Notes: generated by a model from the letters alone, not told the origin. Positions 24,568-33,779 are shown, counted from the first letter of the stretch. The stretch: DNA of 64,000 nucleotides from Pseudomonas frederiksbergensis (GCF_003732705.1 NZ_MOBR01000040.1:434001-498000); one strand, 5' to 3'. Numbers and translations: made by a program.

Positions 24568-26019
24568 TCAAAACCCGCAGAGCTCACGCAACAGCGCGGT
24601 ATCCAAATGGGTCTCCACCAAATCCGCCAACCGCTCGATATCCCGCTCGCGCAAGGCGTGATAATCCACGTCCTGCACGTTCTGCAATCCGGCCCACCGC
24701 AGCAAAGCACCGCTCGCCGCCGGTGACTCGAACAGCCCATGCAAATACGTACCAAAAATCTGCCCATCGACACTTTGCGCGCCATCGCAGCGACCATCGT
24801 CCAGCTGCACGGCGGCGTTTTCCAACGCCGGCCCCGTGGTCACGCCCGCATGGATTTCATAGCCACTGACCTCGGCATTCTCCAACGCCAGCCGCCCACG
24901 CACATTGCGCAACTGCTTCTCTTCTTCGAGCAGGGTTTCAAACGCCAGCAATCCCAAACCGGCACTGGAACCCGGCGCGCCCTCAAGGCCCAACGGATCG
25001 TGGACCTGTTCGCCGAGCATTTGCAGACCACCGCAAATCCCCAACACTTTGCCGCCGTAGCGCAGGTGCCGGGAGATTGCCGTGTCCCAACCGTTGGCCC
25101 GTAGATAGGCGAGGTCGCTGCGTACACTTTTCGAGCCGGGAAGAATGATCAGGTCAGCCGCCGGAATCGCCTGGCCAGGGCCGATGAATTGCAGGTCCAC
25201 TTGCGGATGCAGGCGCAACGGGTCGAAATCGGTGTGGTTGCTGATGCGCGGCAACACTGGCACCACCACTTTGAGCACTTGATCGGCCTTGTCAGTCTGG
25301 CGCTGATCGATGCCGTCCTCGGCTTCCAGGTGCAGGTCCATCACATACGGCAGGACGCCGATCACCGGTTTGCCGGTGCGTTCTTCGAGCCAGTCGAGGC
25401 CCGGTTGCAGCAAGGCGATGTCACCGCGAAAACGGTTGATGATGAAGCCTTTAACCCGCGCCTGCTCGCTGGGTGACAGCAGCTCCAGCGTACCCACCAG
25501 ATGCGCGAAAACCCCGCCGCGATTGATGTCGGCGATCAGCACCACCGGGCAATCCACGGCTTCGGCAAATCCCATATTGGCGATGTCGCCGGCACGCAGA
25601 TTGATCTCCGCTGGCGAACCCGCGCCTTCGACCATCACCACCGGATACGCCGCGCTCAGCCGTTCGTGGGAGGCCAGCACCGCTTGCATGGCGATGGTTT
25701 TGTAGTCGTGATAGGCCACGGCGTTCATGGTGGTGACGGCGCGACCGTGAATGATCACTTGAGCGCCGGTGTCGCTGTTGGGCTTGAGCAGCACCGGGTT
25801 CATGTCAGTGTGCGGTTCAAGGTTGGCCGCCTGGGCCTGCACCGCTTGGGCGCGGCCGATCTCGCCACCGTCGGCGGTCACGGCGCTGTTCAACGCCATG
25901 TTCTGCGGCTTGAATGGCACGACGCGCACGCCATGGCGCGTAACCCAGCGACACAACGCCGTCACCAACGTGCTTTTACCGGCGTCGGACGTGGTGCCCT
26001 GCACCATCAACGTAGTCAT
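24568..26019 (-). CDS. cobQ: Cobyric acid synthase (glutamine-dependent)
   Basis: Amidates four side chains of adenosylcobyrinic acid a,c-diamide using glutamine and ATP. The 483-aa protein starts with a dethiobiotin-synthetase-like ATP domain (QGTTSDAGKSTLVTALCR). It ends with a class I glutamine amidotransferase-like domain carrying the nucleophile in GICGGLQMLG and a catalytic histidine in TYLHGLFE. Its ATG overlaps the cobD stop by four bases. After it a 121-base gap with a REP pair is the largest break in the operon. Confidence 0.95.
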   Translation of the reverse strand: MTTLMVQGTTSDAGKSTLVTALCRWVTRHGVRVVPFKPQNMALNSAVTADGGEIGRAQAVQAQAANLEPHTDMNPVLLKPNSDTGAQVIIHGRAVTTMNAVAYHDYKTIAMQAVLASHERLSAAYPVVMVEGAGSPAEINLRAGDIANMGFAEAVDCPVVLIADINRGGVFAHLVGTLELLSPSEQARVKGFIINRFRGDIALLQPGLDWLEERTGKPVIGVLPYVMDLHLEAEDGIDQRQTDKADQVLKVVVPVLPRISNHTDFDPLRLHPQVDLQFIGPGQAIPAADLIILPGSKSVRSDLAYLRANGWDTAISRHLRYGGKVLGICGGLQMLGEQVHDPLGLEGAPGSSAGLGLLAFETLLEEEKQLRNVRGRLALENAEVSGYEIHAGVTTGPALENAAVQLDDGRCDGAQSVDGQIFGTYLHGLFESPAASGALLRWAGLQNVQDVDYHALRERDIERLADLVETHLDTALLRELCGF

Positions 26020-27008
26020 TGGTTTTCCTTGGCAAAGGCTTGCAGGGCTTGTTCGAGACGGGCTTCTTCGGCGGCGTCGGCGGGCAAGCCGAAACGCAGG
26101 CTGCTGTTGTGGATAAACAACCGCAGCAGGATGCCGCGCCGGGCCATGAACTCATGCAATTCTTCGGCGCGCTCGGTAATCAGCCATTGAAACAAGGCAC
26201 AACCGCCCTGGGGTTTGAGGTCGTAGCGTTCCAGCAGCGCGGCCAGGCGCTGACTCGCTTCGTCACTGCGCAGCCGTTGCCGGGCATGGCCTTCGGTATC
26301 CTGCAAACACGCCTGGCCCAGCACGCGAGTTGGACCGCTCACAGCCCACGGCCCGACCTGCTCGGCCAGCAATTTAAGCAACTTGCGCTCGGCCAGGACG
26401 AAGCCGAGCCGCACCCCGGCCAGACCGAAAAACTTGCCGAAGGAACGCAACACGATCAACCCGACCTGATTGGCAAACGGCGCCACGCTCAGTTGCGGCG
26501 TGTTGTCCATGAACGCTTCGTCCACCACCAGCCAGCCACCGCGCTGGGCCAGCCGCGAATGCCAGTCGAGCAGGCGGCTCGGGCTCAGGCTCAGGCCCGT
26601 GGGGTTGTTCGGATTGACCACCACCAGCACGTCGAGACTGTCGAGAAAGAAGTCGACTTCCTGTTCCAGCACTTCGCGCACGATGTAGCCGTTGCGTCGC
26701 CACGCTTCAGCGTGTTCGGCATAACACGGCGACAGCACGCCGACCTTGCCGGCCCGACGCAAACGCGGCAGCAACTGGATCGCCATTTGCGAACCGGCCA
26801 CCGGCAGCACTTGGGCCGCGTCGTAATAATCGCAAGCGGCTTGCTCCAGACCATCATCGGTTTCCGGCAAGCGTGCCCAGGCCCGCAACGGAATGTCCGG
26901 GATCGGAAACGGCCAGGGCGCCAGGCCGCTGGAGAGGTCGAGCCAATCAGCTTCGGCGATGCCATATTGGAGCGCCGCCTTACGCAACCGGCCACCGTGC
27001 TCAAGCAT
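26016..27008 (-). CDS. cobD: Threonine-phosphate decarboxylase
   Basis: PLP enzyme of 330 aa that makes (R)-1-amino-2-propanol phosphate, the linker attached to cobyric acid. It has the aminotransferase class I fold: VVNPNNPTG, VDEAFMD, and the PLP-binding lysine in LRSFGKFFGLAG. P. aeruginosa annotation often calls this gene cobC. It overlaps cbiB by eight bases and cobQ by four, so the three are translated as a coupled set. Confidence 0.93.
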   Translation of the reverse strand: MLEHGGRLRKAALQYGIAEADWLDLSSGLAPWPFPIPDIPLRAWARLPETDDGLEQAACDYYDAAQVLPVAGSQMAIQLLPRLRRAGKVGVLSPCYAEHAEAWRRNGYIVREVLEQEVDFFLDSLDVLVVVNPNNPTGLSLSPSRLLDWHSRLAQRGGWLVVDEAFMDNTPQLSVAPFANQVGLIVLRSFGKFFGLAGVRLGFVLAERKLLKLLAEQVGPWAVSGPTRVLGQACLQDTEGHARQRLRSDEASQRLAALLERYDLKPQGGCALFQWLITERAEELHEFMARRGILLRLFIHNSSLRFGLPADAAEEARLEQALQAFAKENQ

Positions 27009-27909
27009 AGAATTCAGCTCCCACGCAGAGAATCAGCAGCCATAACCATACGCCGCGCTGGACCAATTGCCAGCCACGGTCGATGGAGTCCGCATCCGCC
27101 GCCGGGCCTTCGCCGAGTTGCGGACGCTGATGCAATTCACCGTGATAAATCGCCGCCCCGCCCAACTCGACCCCCAACGCACCGGCACCCGCCGCCATCA
27201 CCGGCCCGGCGTTCGGGCTGTCCCAGGTCGGGCCTTGGGTGCGCCAGCATTTCAACGCGAGTCGGGTTTTGCCCAGCAGTGCGTAGGTCAACGCCACCAG
27301 GCGTGCAGGAATGTAGTTGAGGACGTCGTCGATTTTTGCCGCTGCCCAGCCGAACCGTTCGAAGCGTTCGTTGCGATAGCCCCACATGGCATCGAGGGTG
27401 TTGCTCAGTCGATAGAGCACCACGCCCGGCGCACCGGCCACGGCAAACCAGAACAACGCGGCGAACACTGCGTCGCTGCCGTTTTCCAGCACCGATTCGG
27501 TGGCGGCGCGGGCGACTTCGGTTTTATCCAGTTCGCTGGTCTGGCGGCTGACCAGATAACCCACGCGTTTGCGTGCTTCGTTCAGGTCGTCACTGCGCAG
27601 GGCCTTGGCCACCGGCTCGACGTGTTCGCCGAGGCTGCGCATGCCGAGGGCGCAATACAGCGCCAGGATCTCGACCAGCCAACCGACATAAGGCGCCCAG
27701 GAAAACGCGGTGGCCAGCAAGGTCAGCGGCAATACCGCGATCACCCAAGCGGTGACGCCATGACTGCGCCAGCCGCGACCACCGGAGTTGAAACGTTGCT
27801 CGATGCGGTCGGCAAAACGGCCGAACGCCACCAGCGGATGCCAGCGTTTGGGCTCACCCAGCAGCGCATCCAGCGCAACCGCGGCGACACTCAACAACGC
27901 CACACTCAT
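27001..27909 (-). CDS. cbiB: Adenosylcobinamide-phosphate synthase
   Basis: Membrane protein of 302 aa that attaches aminopropanol (phosphate) to adenosylcobyric acid. The start MSVALLSVAAVALDALLGEP and the motif GEPKRWHPLVAFGR are typical of CbiB/CobD. Further motifs are YRLSNTLDAMWGYRNERFE and the C-terminal GELHQRPQLGEG. Five codons upstream are in frame, but the ATG at 27909 overlaps the bluB stop as ATGA, like the other junctions here. Called cobD in aerobic-pathway naming. Confidence 0.94.
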   Translation of the reverse strand: MSVALLSVAAVALDALLGEPKRWHPLVAFGRFADRIEQRFNSGGRGWRSHGVTAWVIAVLPLTLLATAFSWAPYVGWLVEILALYCALGMRSLGEHVEPVAKALRSDDLNEARKRVGYLVSRQTSELDKTEVARAATESVLENGSDAVFAALFWFAVAGAPGVVLYRLSNTLDAMWGYRNERFERFGWAAAKIDDVLNYIPARLVALTYALLGKTRLALKCWRTQGPTWDSPNAGPVMAAGAGALGVELGGAAIYHGELHQRPQLGEGPAADADSIDRGWQLVQRGVWLWLLILCVGAEFYA

Positions 27910-28556
27910 TGACTCACTCCCCAATAATTTTCGTACAACAATTCACTGAGCGGACGCGCCTGCGCCCAGCCTTCGAGTACCAGCATCGGCGCCGGATAGA
28001 ATTCCTTGACCGGTCCCAGGCACAGCACGGCCAACGGTTTGGCGCCGGCGGGCAAACTCAGCAGGTCCGCCAGGGCTTGCGGCTCGAACAACGAGACCCA
28101 GCCCATGCCCAACCCTTCGGCGCGGGCCGCCAGCCACAGGTTCTGGATCGCGCAGGACAGCGAGGCCATGTCCATTTCCGGCAAGGTGCGGCGGCCGAAG
28201 ATGTGGCGCTCGCGGTCGTCCATCAATGCCGCGACCAGCACTTCGGCGCAGTCGTTGATGCCTTCGACCTTAAGCTTCATGAACTCGTCTGTGCGCTCGC
28301 CCAGGGCTTCGGCGGTGCGGATACGTTCTTCTTCCACCAGTTGCTGGATCTGGCCGCGCAAGGTTTTATCGCTGATGCGGATAAAGCGCCAAGGCTGCAT
28401 CAGGCCGACGCTGGGGGCCTGGTGCGCGGCTTCGAGCAGGCGTCGCAGCAGTTCGGGCGCGACGGTGCCGCCGCTGAAGTGGCGCATGTCGCGGCGTTCG
28501 GCGATGGCTCGGTAGACTGCCGCGCGCTCAGCTTCAGAGAAAGCGTTGTCGGTCAT
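27906..28556 (-). CDS. bluB: 5,6-dimethylbenzimidazole synthase
   Basis: BluB breaks down reduced FMN with oxygen to form dimethylbenzimidazole, the lower ligand of B12. The 216-aa nitroreductase-fold protein has RRDMRHFSGGTVAPELLRRLL near the N-terminus and the flavin-contact segment HQAPSVGLMQPWRFIRI. Its presence shows an aerobic route to the lower ligand. It overlaps cobB by four bases at its start and cbiB by four at its end. The REP pair at 28562 lies just upstream of its start codon, within cobB. Confidence 0.94.
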   Translation of the reverse strand: MTDNAFSEAERAAVYRAIAERRDMRHFSGGTVAPELLRRLLEAAHQAPSVGLMQPWRFIRISDKTLRGQIQQLVEEERIRTAEALGERTDEFMKLKVEGINDCAEVLVAALMDDRERHIFGRRTLPEMDMASLSCAIQNLWLAARAEGLGMGWVSLFEPQALADLLSLPAGAKPLAVLCLGPVKEFYPAPMLVLEGWAQARPLSELLYENYWGVSQ

Positions 28557-29953
28557 GGCCTCTTCGCGAGCAAGCTCGCTCCCACAGTGGACTGCGTTTC
28601 TTGAGGCATCACACCTTCTAATGTGGGAGCGAGCCTGCTCGCGAAGGCGGTTTCAAGATCAGGCGCAAACAGCGCGGCAATCGCCGATGGATTGGACGGA
28701 AAATAAAAGTGCACATAAGAAGCCGTCATCCGCCCCTCACGATAAACCGCCTCCGCCCCGCGCCCGCCGTTAGGGCTCAGGCCTCGGGCAATCGGCTCAA
28801 GTTCTGTACTGGTCAAAGAATGGTGATACGTGTGCCCACGCAACAAGCCTTCCGGCATGTCCACCGCTTGCAACGCCAACGCCGCGAGACGCTTTTGCAT
28901 CACCGCATCACCGGCCAGCAACCCAACCAGTTCAGCGCGAGTGCCTTCGACATCGGTCAATGAGTCGAGCAGATAAAGCATGCCGCCACATTCGGCCAGC
29001 AACGGTTTGCCTGCTTTATGGTGCGCGCGGATGGCGCTCAGCATCGAGGTGTTCTGCGACAACGCTACGTGATGCAGTTCGGGATAACCGCCCGGCAGAT
29101 AAAGACTATCGGCCTCGGGTAATTGGCTGTCGCGGATCGGCGAGAAAAACGCCAACTCGGCGCCCATGGCCCGTAGCAAATCGAGGCTGGCGCCGTAGGT
29201 GAAGGCGAACGCTTCGTCTCGGGCCACGGCGATGCGCACGCCTTTGAGTAACGGTTCAGCCGTGATCACGTCCGGGGCGGCGAACTCGACAGCGGGTGGC
29301 AGCGCTACCTCGCAACTGCTGGCCAACGCATCGGCCGCTGCATCGAGGCGCAGGTCGAGGTCGTTCAACTCGCTGGCCTGGACCAAACCAAGGTGACGGC
29401 TCGGCAGTTCGATCCCGGTTTCCCGAGACAACGCGCCGTACCAGCGCAAGCCTTCGGTCAGGCTGCCTTCGAGCAATTGCGCGTGACGCAAGGTGCCGAC
29501 GCGGTTGGCCAGGACGCCGGCAAATGGCAAGTCCGGCTGATACTTCGCCAGCCCCAGCGCCAGGGCCCCGAAGGTCTGCGCCATTGCCGTGCCGTCGATC
29601 ACGCCGAGCACCGGCACACCGAAGTGACGCGCCAGGTCAGCGCTGGACGGCGTACCGTCAAACAAACCCATGACGCCTTCGATCAGAATCAAATCGGCTT
29701 CGCCCGCGGCTTCCCACAGTAGCCGACGACTTTCCTGCTCGCCGACCATCCACATGTCCAATTGATAGACCGGCGCACCGCTGGCGCGCTCGAGAATCAT
29801 CGGGTCGAGGAAGTCCGGGCCGCATTTGAACACGCGCACCTTGCGCCCCTGATTGCGATGCAAACGGGCGAGCGCGGCGGTGACGGTGGTCTTGCCCTGA
29901 CCGGAGGCCGGCGCGGCGATGAGTACCGCCGGGCAGTGACGGGGTTGACTCAC
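28553..29953 (-). CDS. cobB: Cobyrinic acid a,c-diamide synthase with REP-encoded tail
   Basis: Amidates the a and c side chains of (hydrogeno)byrinic acid with glutamine and ATP. The 466-aa protein has the ATP-binding motif GQGKTTVTAALARL and the conserved VMGLFDG. In the amidotransferase domain LAECGGMLYLLDS holds the nucleophilic cysteine, and HTYHHSL follows. The last 30 or so residues (FASRLAPTLEG...TVGASLLAKRP) are not family sequence. They are translated from a REP pair inserted at the 3' end. The stop still overlaps the bluB start as ATGA, so coupling is preserved. Confidence 0.94.
   Translation of the reverse strand: MSQPRHCPAVLIAAPASGQGKTTVTAALARLHRNQGRKVRVFKCGPDFLDPMILERASGAPVYQLDMWMVGEQESRRLLWEAAGEADLILIEGVMGLFDGTPSSADLARHFGVPVLGVIDGTAMAQTFGALALGLAKYQPDLPFAGVLANRVGTLRHAQLLEGSLTEGLRWYGALSRETGIELPSRHLGLVQASELNDLDLRLDAAADALASSCEVALPPAVEFAAPDVITAEPLLKGVRIAVARDEAFAFTYGASLDLLRAMGAELAFFSPIRDSQLPEADSLYLPGGYPELHHVALSQNTSMLSAIRAHHKAGKPLLAECGGMLYLLDSLTDVEGTRAELVGLLAGDAVMQKRLAALALQAVDMPEGLLRGHTYHHSLTSTELEPIARGLSPNGGRGAEAVYREGRMTASYVHFYFPSNPSAIAALFAPDLETAFASRLAPTLEGVMPQETQSTVGASLLAKRP
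28562..28646. repeat. REP pair, family 1, inside the cobB coding region
   Basis: Inverted 25-bp arms (28562-28586, 28622-28646; one mismatch) lie wholly within the 3' end of cobB and just before the bluB start. They are read in frame as the CobB tail. The mRNA hairpin would sit close to the bluB ribosome site. Confidence 0.9.
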
Positions 29954-30561
29954 AATTCGACGCCTTTTTGCGCTTTGATCCCGGCCTGGAACGCGTGTTT
30001 GATCACGTTCATTTCGGTGACGGTGTCGGCCAGTTCGATCATTTCCGGCTTGGCGCCGCGACCGGTGACGACGACGTGCTGCATCGGCGGACGAGCCTGC
30101 AAGTCGCTGAGCACTTGATCGAGATCGAGGTAGCCGTGTTTGAGGGCGATGTTCAGTTCATCCAGCACCACCAGACCGATCGACGGATCGCGCAGCAATT
30201 CGCGGGACACGGCCCATGCGGCTTCGGCGGCGGCGATGTCGCGTTGACGGTCCTGGGTTTCCCAAGTGAAGCCCTCGCCCATCACATGAAAGCGCACCTG
30301 CTCCGGGAAGCGGCGGAAGAACAGTTCTTCGCCGGTGCTGTTGCGGCCCTTGATGAACTGCACCACGCCGCACTGCATGCCGTGGCCCATGGAGCGGGCG
30401 AGCATGCCGAAGGCCGAGCTGCTTTTGCCTTTGCCGTTGCCCGTCAGCACCAGCAGCAGGCCGCATTCGTTCGGCGAGTTGGCGATGCGTTCGTCAATCA
30501 CGGCTTTTTTGCGCAGCATACGCGCCAGGTGGCGTTCGTCACGATCGGGGGTATCAGTCAT
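29950..30561 (-). CDS. cobO: Cob(I)yrinic acid a,c-diamide adenosyltransferase
   Basis: Adds the upper adenosyl ligand from ATP to the reduced corrinoid. The 203-aa CobA/CobO-type protein has the P-loop TGNGKGKSSSAFGM and conserved segments GVVQFIKGRNSTGEE, LVLDELNIALKHGYL and VVTGRGAKPEM. The frame runs 55 codons upstream through the riboswitch, but ATG 30561 follows GGAGAGCTCCCCC, so it is the real start. It is the first gene of the operon and overlaps cobB by four bases. Confidence 0.95.
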   Translation of the reverse strand: MTDTPDRDERHLARMLRKKAVIDERIANSPNECGLLLVLTGNGKGKSSSAFGMLARSMGHGMQCGVVQFIKGRNSTGEELFFRRFPEQVRFHVMGEGFTWETQDRQRDIAAAEAAWAVSRELLRDPSIGLVVLDELNIALKHGYLDLDQVLSDLQARPPMQHVVVTGRGAKPEMIELADTVTEMNVIKHAFQAGIKAQKGVEL

Positions 30562-30639
30562 GGGGGAGCTCTCCGTTGAGGCTGGATAACGGCGGGCAGG
30601 CACAAGAATAGACGGCAAAAAGCCTGGCATCGCCCACCG

Positions 30640-30862
30640 TGATGCCGCTGGATGGATCAGGCCGGTCTCCGGGCTCATGAGCGGTTTGCACCGGACTGCG
30701 CGCCTTCCCATATCGATGTTCGACACAGTGGCTCAAGGCGCAGCCTTTCACTCATTTACCGTTGCGGGGGCAGCGCCGGGATCGTGATCTTCTTCGTTTG
30801 AAGAGAGGACTCACCGGCTTCCCTGTTTCACTCTGTCGACCGCAGTCACAGAGCACCTGAAA
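30640..30862 (-). promoter_or_regulatory. Cobalamin riboswitch (B12 element)
   Basis: On the minus strand, 5' to 3', the leader contains GAAGCCGGTGAGTCC (30821-30807), GCTGCCCCCGCAACGGTAA (30774-30756) and the B12 box AGCCCGGAGACCGGCC (30675-30660). These are the conserved core blocks of the adenosylcobalamin aptamer in the right order and spacing. The cobO start is about 100 bases beyond the B12 box. A small GGCATC/GATGCC hairpin (30646-30626) followed by a T-rich stretch lies between and may be a terminator. Binding of B12 should switch the whole cobO-cobS operon off. Confidence 0.96.
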
Positions 30863-31029
30863 CAAGCCGCGAAGGTTAGAGGGTTGGGGGTGGAGCGTCA
30901 ATTAAAGCCGGGACGCCACCGGGCGAATAACTGCCGTCGATCAATTATCTGACGTCATTCTTGTGCCACACTCTGAGCAGTGATATCAAAGAGCCACAAT
31001 CTCACAACACAATAACAAGGGTGAGCCAC

Positions 31030-31614
31030 ATGCAAGGCATGATCATCAGCAATCCGAAGCTGGAATTCCTGCGCCCGCTGCTGGAACGCTGGTTTGACTG
31101 TATCGACCGCTACAACGCCGTGCGCGGCGATAACGATGCACCGTACTGGTTTGACGAAAAAGCCAACCTCAACCTGCTATCGGCCGCGGCCTGGATGGCG
31201 GAAATGGTCACGCTGCAACAGACGCCGACCCGCAAACAGATCGAGGAAGGCGAACGCAATGCCCGCGCCGATCTGTTTATCGCCACCAGCGACGAACGCG
31301 CTTACCTTCAGGCCACCCAGCGCTGGCCGAAGGTCAACAGCTTGAACCTGACACAAGCCCTGGTCGATATCACTGGCGACGCCAAGCGAATCAGCTACGC
31401 CAGCGACCTGAAACTCGGCTGCCTGTTCGTCGCGCCGCAAAAAGCCCAGCAAAGTGCGACCCCGGAAGAACTCCAGGACATGGTCGACGACCTGCAAAAG
31501 GAACACACCTGCGCCGTGGCCTGGTATTTCCCCTACGCCTACCGAAAATTACGCAACGAAGCCGGCCAGTACCACCCGGGTATCGCGGTGCTGTTCAAAG
31601 AGGCCCGTGGTTGA
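31030..31614 (+). CDS. Uncharacterised 194-aa protein
   Basis: I do not recognise this family. The product has no signal peptide or membrane helix and is rich in Trp and Tyr (LLERWFDCIDRYN, APYWFDEKAN, VAWYFPYAYRKLRNE). It has mixed helices, including a charged one at TRKQIEEGERNARADLFI. Codon use is like neighbouring core genes. The ATG at 31030 follows AAGGGTGAG and is preferred over the upstream in-frame start. The gene is divergent from the cobalamin operon but not obviously linked to it. The 468-base gap before it is filled mainly by the riboswitch. Confidence 0.8.
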   Translation: MQGMIISNPKLEFLRPLLERWFDCIDRYNAVRGDNDAPYWFDEKANLNLLSAAAWMAEMVTLQQTPTRKQIEEGERNARADLFIATSDERAYLQATQRWPKVNSLNLTQALVDITGDAKRISYASDLKLGCLFVAPQKAQQSATPEELQDMVDDLQKEHTCAVAWYFPYAYRKLRNEAGQYHPGIAVLFKEARG

Positions 31615-31680
31615 TGGGTTGAACCATCGCGGCTGTTTACTTCTCTAGATGAAATCAGTGCATTCATAGGGAAGATCAGC

Positions 31681-32994
31681 ATGCGCAAGCCCCAGCTCGT
31701 TCTCGTTATCGCGCTCGCCGGAGGGCTTGTTGCCTGCGGCGAGCATTCCAGCCTGCAAGTCACGGACGGCACCGGCCCATCGCCAAAGTTGCCAGAACCA
31801 AACAAAACCCTGATCCCGACGGTGAACATCGCCCCGGCGATCGGCTGGCCGGCCGGCGCCAAACCCACCGCAGCAGCAGGCACGCAGGTCGCGGCATTTG
31901 CTGAAAACCTCGATCACCCGCGTTGGCTCTACGTACTGCCCAACGGTGATGTGCTGGTGGCGGAAACCAACGCGCCGCCCAAGCCTGATGACGGCACAGG
32001 CATTCGCGGTTGGGTTATGAAGAAAGTCATGGGGCGCGCCGGTGCCGGTGTGCCGAGCCCGAACCGCATCACGCTGTTGCGCGACAAGGACCACGACGGC
32101 GTGGCCGAAACCCGCACGGTGTTTCTGGAAAACCTCAACTCGCCGTTCGGCATGACCTTGGTCGGCAATGACCTGTACGTCGCCGACACCGATCGCTTGC
32201 TGCGTTTTCACTATGAAACCGGCGATACGGCGATCAAGTCTGAGCCGATGAAGGTGATTGATCTGCCGGGCGGCACGCTGAATCACCACTGGACCAAGAA
32301 CGTCATCGCCAGCAAGGACGGCAGCAAGCTGTACGTGACGGTGGGCTCCAACAGCAACGTCGGCGAAAACGGCCTGGATAAGGAAGAAGGTCGCGCGGCG
32401 ATCTGGGAAGTGGACCGCGCCACCGGCAATCACCGGATTTTCGCCTCGGGCCTGCGCAACCCCAACGGCATGGGCTGGGAACCGAGCAGCGGCGCGTTGT
32501 GGACGTCGGTCAACGAACGGGATGAGATCGGCAGCGATCTGGTGCCGGACTACATCACTTCGGTCAAGGACGGCGCGTTCTACGGCTGGCCGTTCAGTTA
32601 TTACGGCCAGCACGTCGATGTACGCGTCGACCCGCAGAACCCGGACCTGGTGGCTAAAGCCATCGCCCCGGATTACGCCGTCGGCCCGCACACCGCTTCG
32701 CTGGGCTTCACCTTTGCCGAAGGCAGCAAACTGCCGACACCGTTTACCAACGGCGCCTTCGTCGGCCAGCACGGCTCGTGGAACCGCAAGCCGCACAGCG
32801 GCTATAAAGTGATTTTCGTGCCGTTCACGGCGGGCAAACCGACCGGACAACCGGTGGATGTACTGACCGGGTTCCTGGATAAGGACGAAAACGCCTTGGG
32901 CCGGCCGGTGGGTGTGGTGATTGATCAGCAAGGGGACTTGCTGGTGGCGGACGATGTGGGGAATAAGGTTTGGCGGGTTTCGGCGGTTAAATAA
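31681..32994 (+). CDS. Lipoprotein PQQ-type sugar dehydrogenase (sorbosone dehydrogenase-like)
   Basis: Predicted periplasmic lipoprotein of 437 aa: signal peptide with lipobox LVAC, cysteine at residue 19. The rest is a six-bladed beta-propeller of the GDH/sorbosone dehydrogenase class (COG2133). Visible blocks are LDHPRWLYVLPNGDVLVAETN, the conserved GLRNPNGMGWEP and HGSWNRKPHSGYKV. Members oxidise sugars or aldehydes with PQQ; the substrate is not known. It starts 66 bases after the previous gene and may share its transcript. A family 1 repeat pair follows. Confidence 0.87.
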   Translation: MRKPQLVLVIALAGGLVACGEHSSLQVTDGTGPSPKLPEPNKTLIPTVNIAPAIGWPAGAKPTAAAGTQVAAFAENLDHPRWLYVLPNGDVLVAETNAPPKPDDGTGIRGWVMKKVMGRAGAGVPSPNRITLLRDKDHDGVAETRTVFLENLNSPFGMTLVGNDLYVADTDRLLRFHYETGDTAIKSEPMKVIDLPGGTLNHHWTKNVIASKDGSKLYVTVGSNSNVGENGLDKEEGRAAIWEVDRATGNHRIFASGLRNPNGMGWEPSSGALWTSVNERDEIGSDLVPDYITSVKDGAFYGWPFSYYGQHVDVRVDPQNPDLVAKAIAPDYAVGPHTASLGFTFAEGSKLPTPFTNGAFVGQHGSWNRKPHSGYKVIFVPFTAGKPTGQPVDVLTGFLDKDENALGRPVGVVIDQQGDLLVADDVGNKVWRVSAVK

Positions 32995-33013
32995 TCTGCC
33001 AAGTACAAAACCT

Positions 33014-33107
33014 AATGTGGGAGCGAGCCTGCTCGCGAAAGCGATGTGACAGTCAACGATGATGGTGAATGTTATGACGCCTTCGCGAGCAGGCTCGCTC
33101 CCACATT
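33014..33107. repeat. REP pair, family 1
   Basis: Perfect inverted 26-bp arms (33014-33039, 33082-33107) between the convergent sugar dehydrogenase and O-methyltransferase genes. No separate terminator is seen, so this pair may serve as one. Confidence 0.9.
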
Positions 33108-33109
33108 AA

Positions 33110-33757
33110 TCAGCGCTTGCGGCACAGGGTTAAGCCATCGCCTACCGGCAATAACGACAAATCCACCCGTTCATCATCCTTCAATGCTCGATTGAGCGTC
33201 TGAATCGCCCGGGTGTCTTCGCTCTCGGGATTACTCTCCAACACCCGCCCGCTCCACAGCGTGTTATCGAATATCGCCAAGCCACCGACCCGCAGCAACC
33301 TCAGGGCGTGTTCCAGATAATTCGGGTAATTGGCTTTGTCGGCATCGATAAAGATCAGGTCGAACGGCCCTGACAGTTGAGCAAGGGTTTGCAGCGCTGG
33401 CGCCAGGTGCAGTTCGATACGCCCGGCCAACCCCGCCTCTTCCCAGTAACGCCGCGCAATGGCGTTGTAGTCGCCGGGAATATCGCAACAGATCAACGAG
33501 CCGTCATCGGGCAACGCCGCAGCCATGCACAAGGCGCTGTAACCGGTGAAGGTGCCGACTTCCAGCAAACGCCGGGCGCCGGTGAGCTTGACCAACAAGG
33601 CGAGGAACTGCCCCTGCTCCGGCGCCACTTGCCAGCGCGCCATGGGCAGTGTCTGGGTTTCGTCGCGCAAACGCTTGAGCAGCGGCGTTTCCCTGAGGGA
33701 AACGTCGAGCAGGTACTGGTACAGGGAATCGTCGAGATTGAGCGTGCGATGGGTCAT
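33110..33757 (-). CDS. Class I SAM-dependent O-methyltransferase
   Basis: Cytoplasmic methyltransferase of 215 aa, of the catechol/caffeoyl-CoA O-methyltransferase-like family (methyltransf_3). SAM motif I is LLEVGTFTGYSALCMA. The metal-binding acidic region is FDLIFIDADKANYPNYLE, and FDNTLWSGRV follows. These enzymes methylate catechol-type hydroxyls with Mg2+; the acceptor is not predictable. GTG directly before the ATG is less likely as a start, since GAGG is five bases from ATG 33757. The NlpC/P60 gene lies upstream on the same strand. Confidence 0.9.
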   Translation of the reverse strand: MTHRTLNLDDSLYQYLLDVSLRETPLLKRLRDETQTLPMARWQVAPEQGQFLALLVKLTGARRLLEVGTFTGYSALCMAAALPDDGSLICCDIPGDYNAIARRYWEEAGLAGRIELHLAPALQTLAQLSGPFDLIFIDADKANYPNYLEHALRLLRVGGLAIFDNTLWSGRVLESNPESEDTRAIQTLNRALKDDERVDLSLLPVGDGLTLCRKR

Positions 33758-33779
33758 CACAACCTCTTGCGCTGAAAAC

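Noticed and set aside
26108..26116. Second perfect DnaA box (TTATCCACA, minus strand)
   Set aside because: Inside the cobD coding sequence with no companion sites; a 9-bp match is expected about once by chance in this length.
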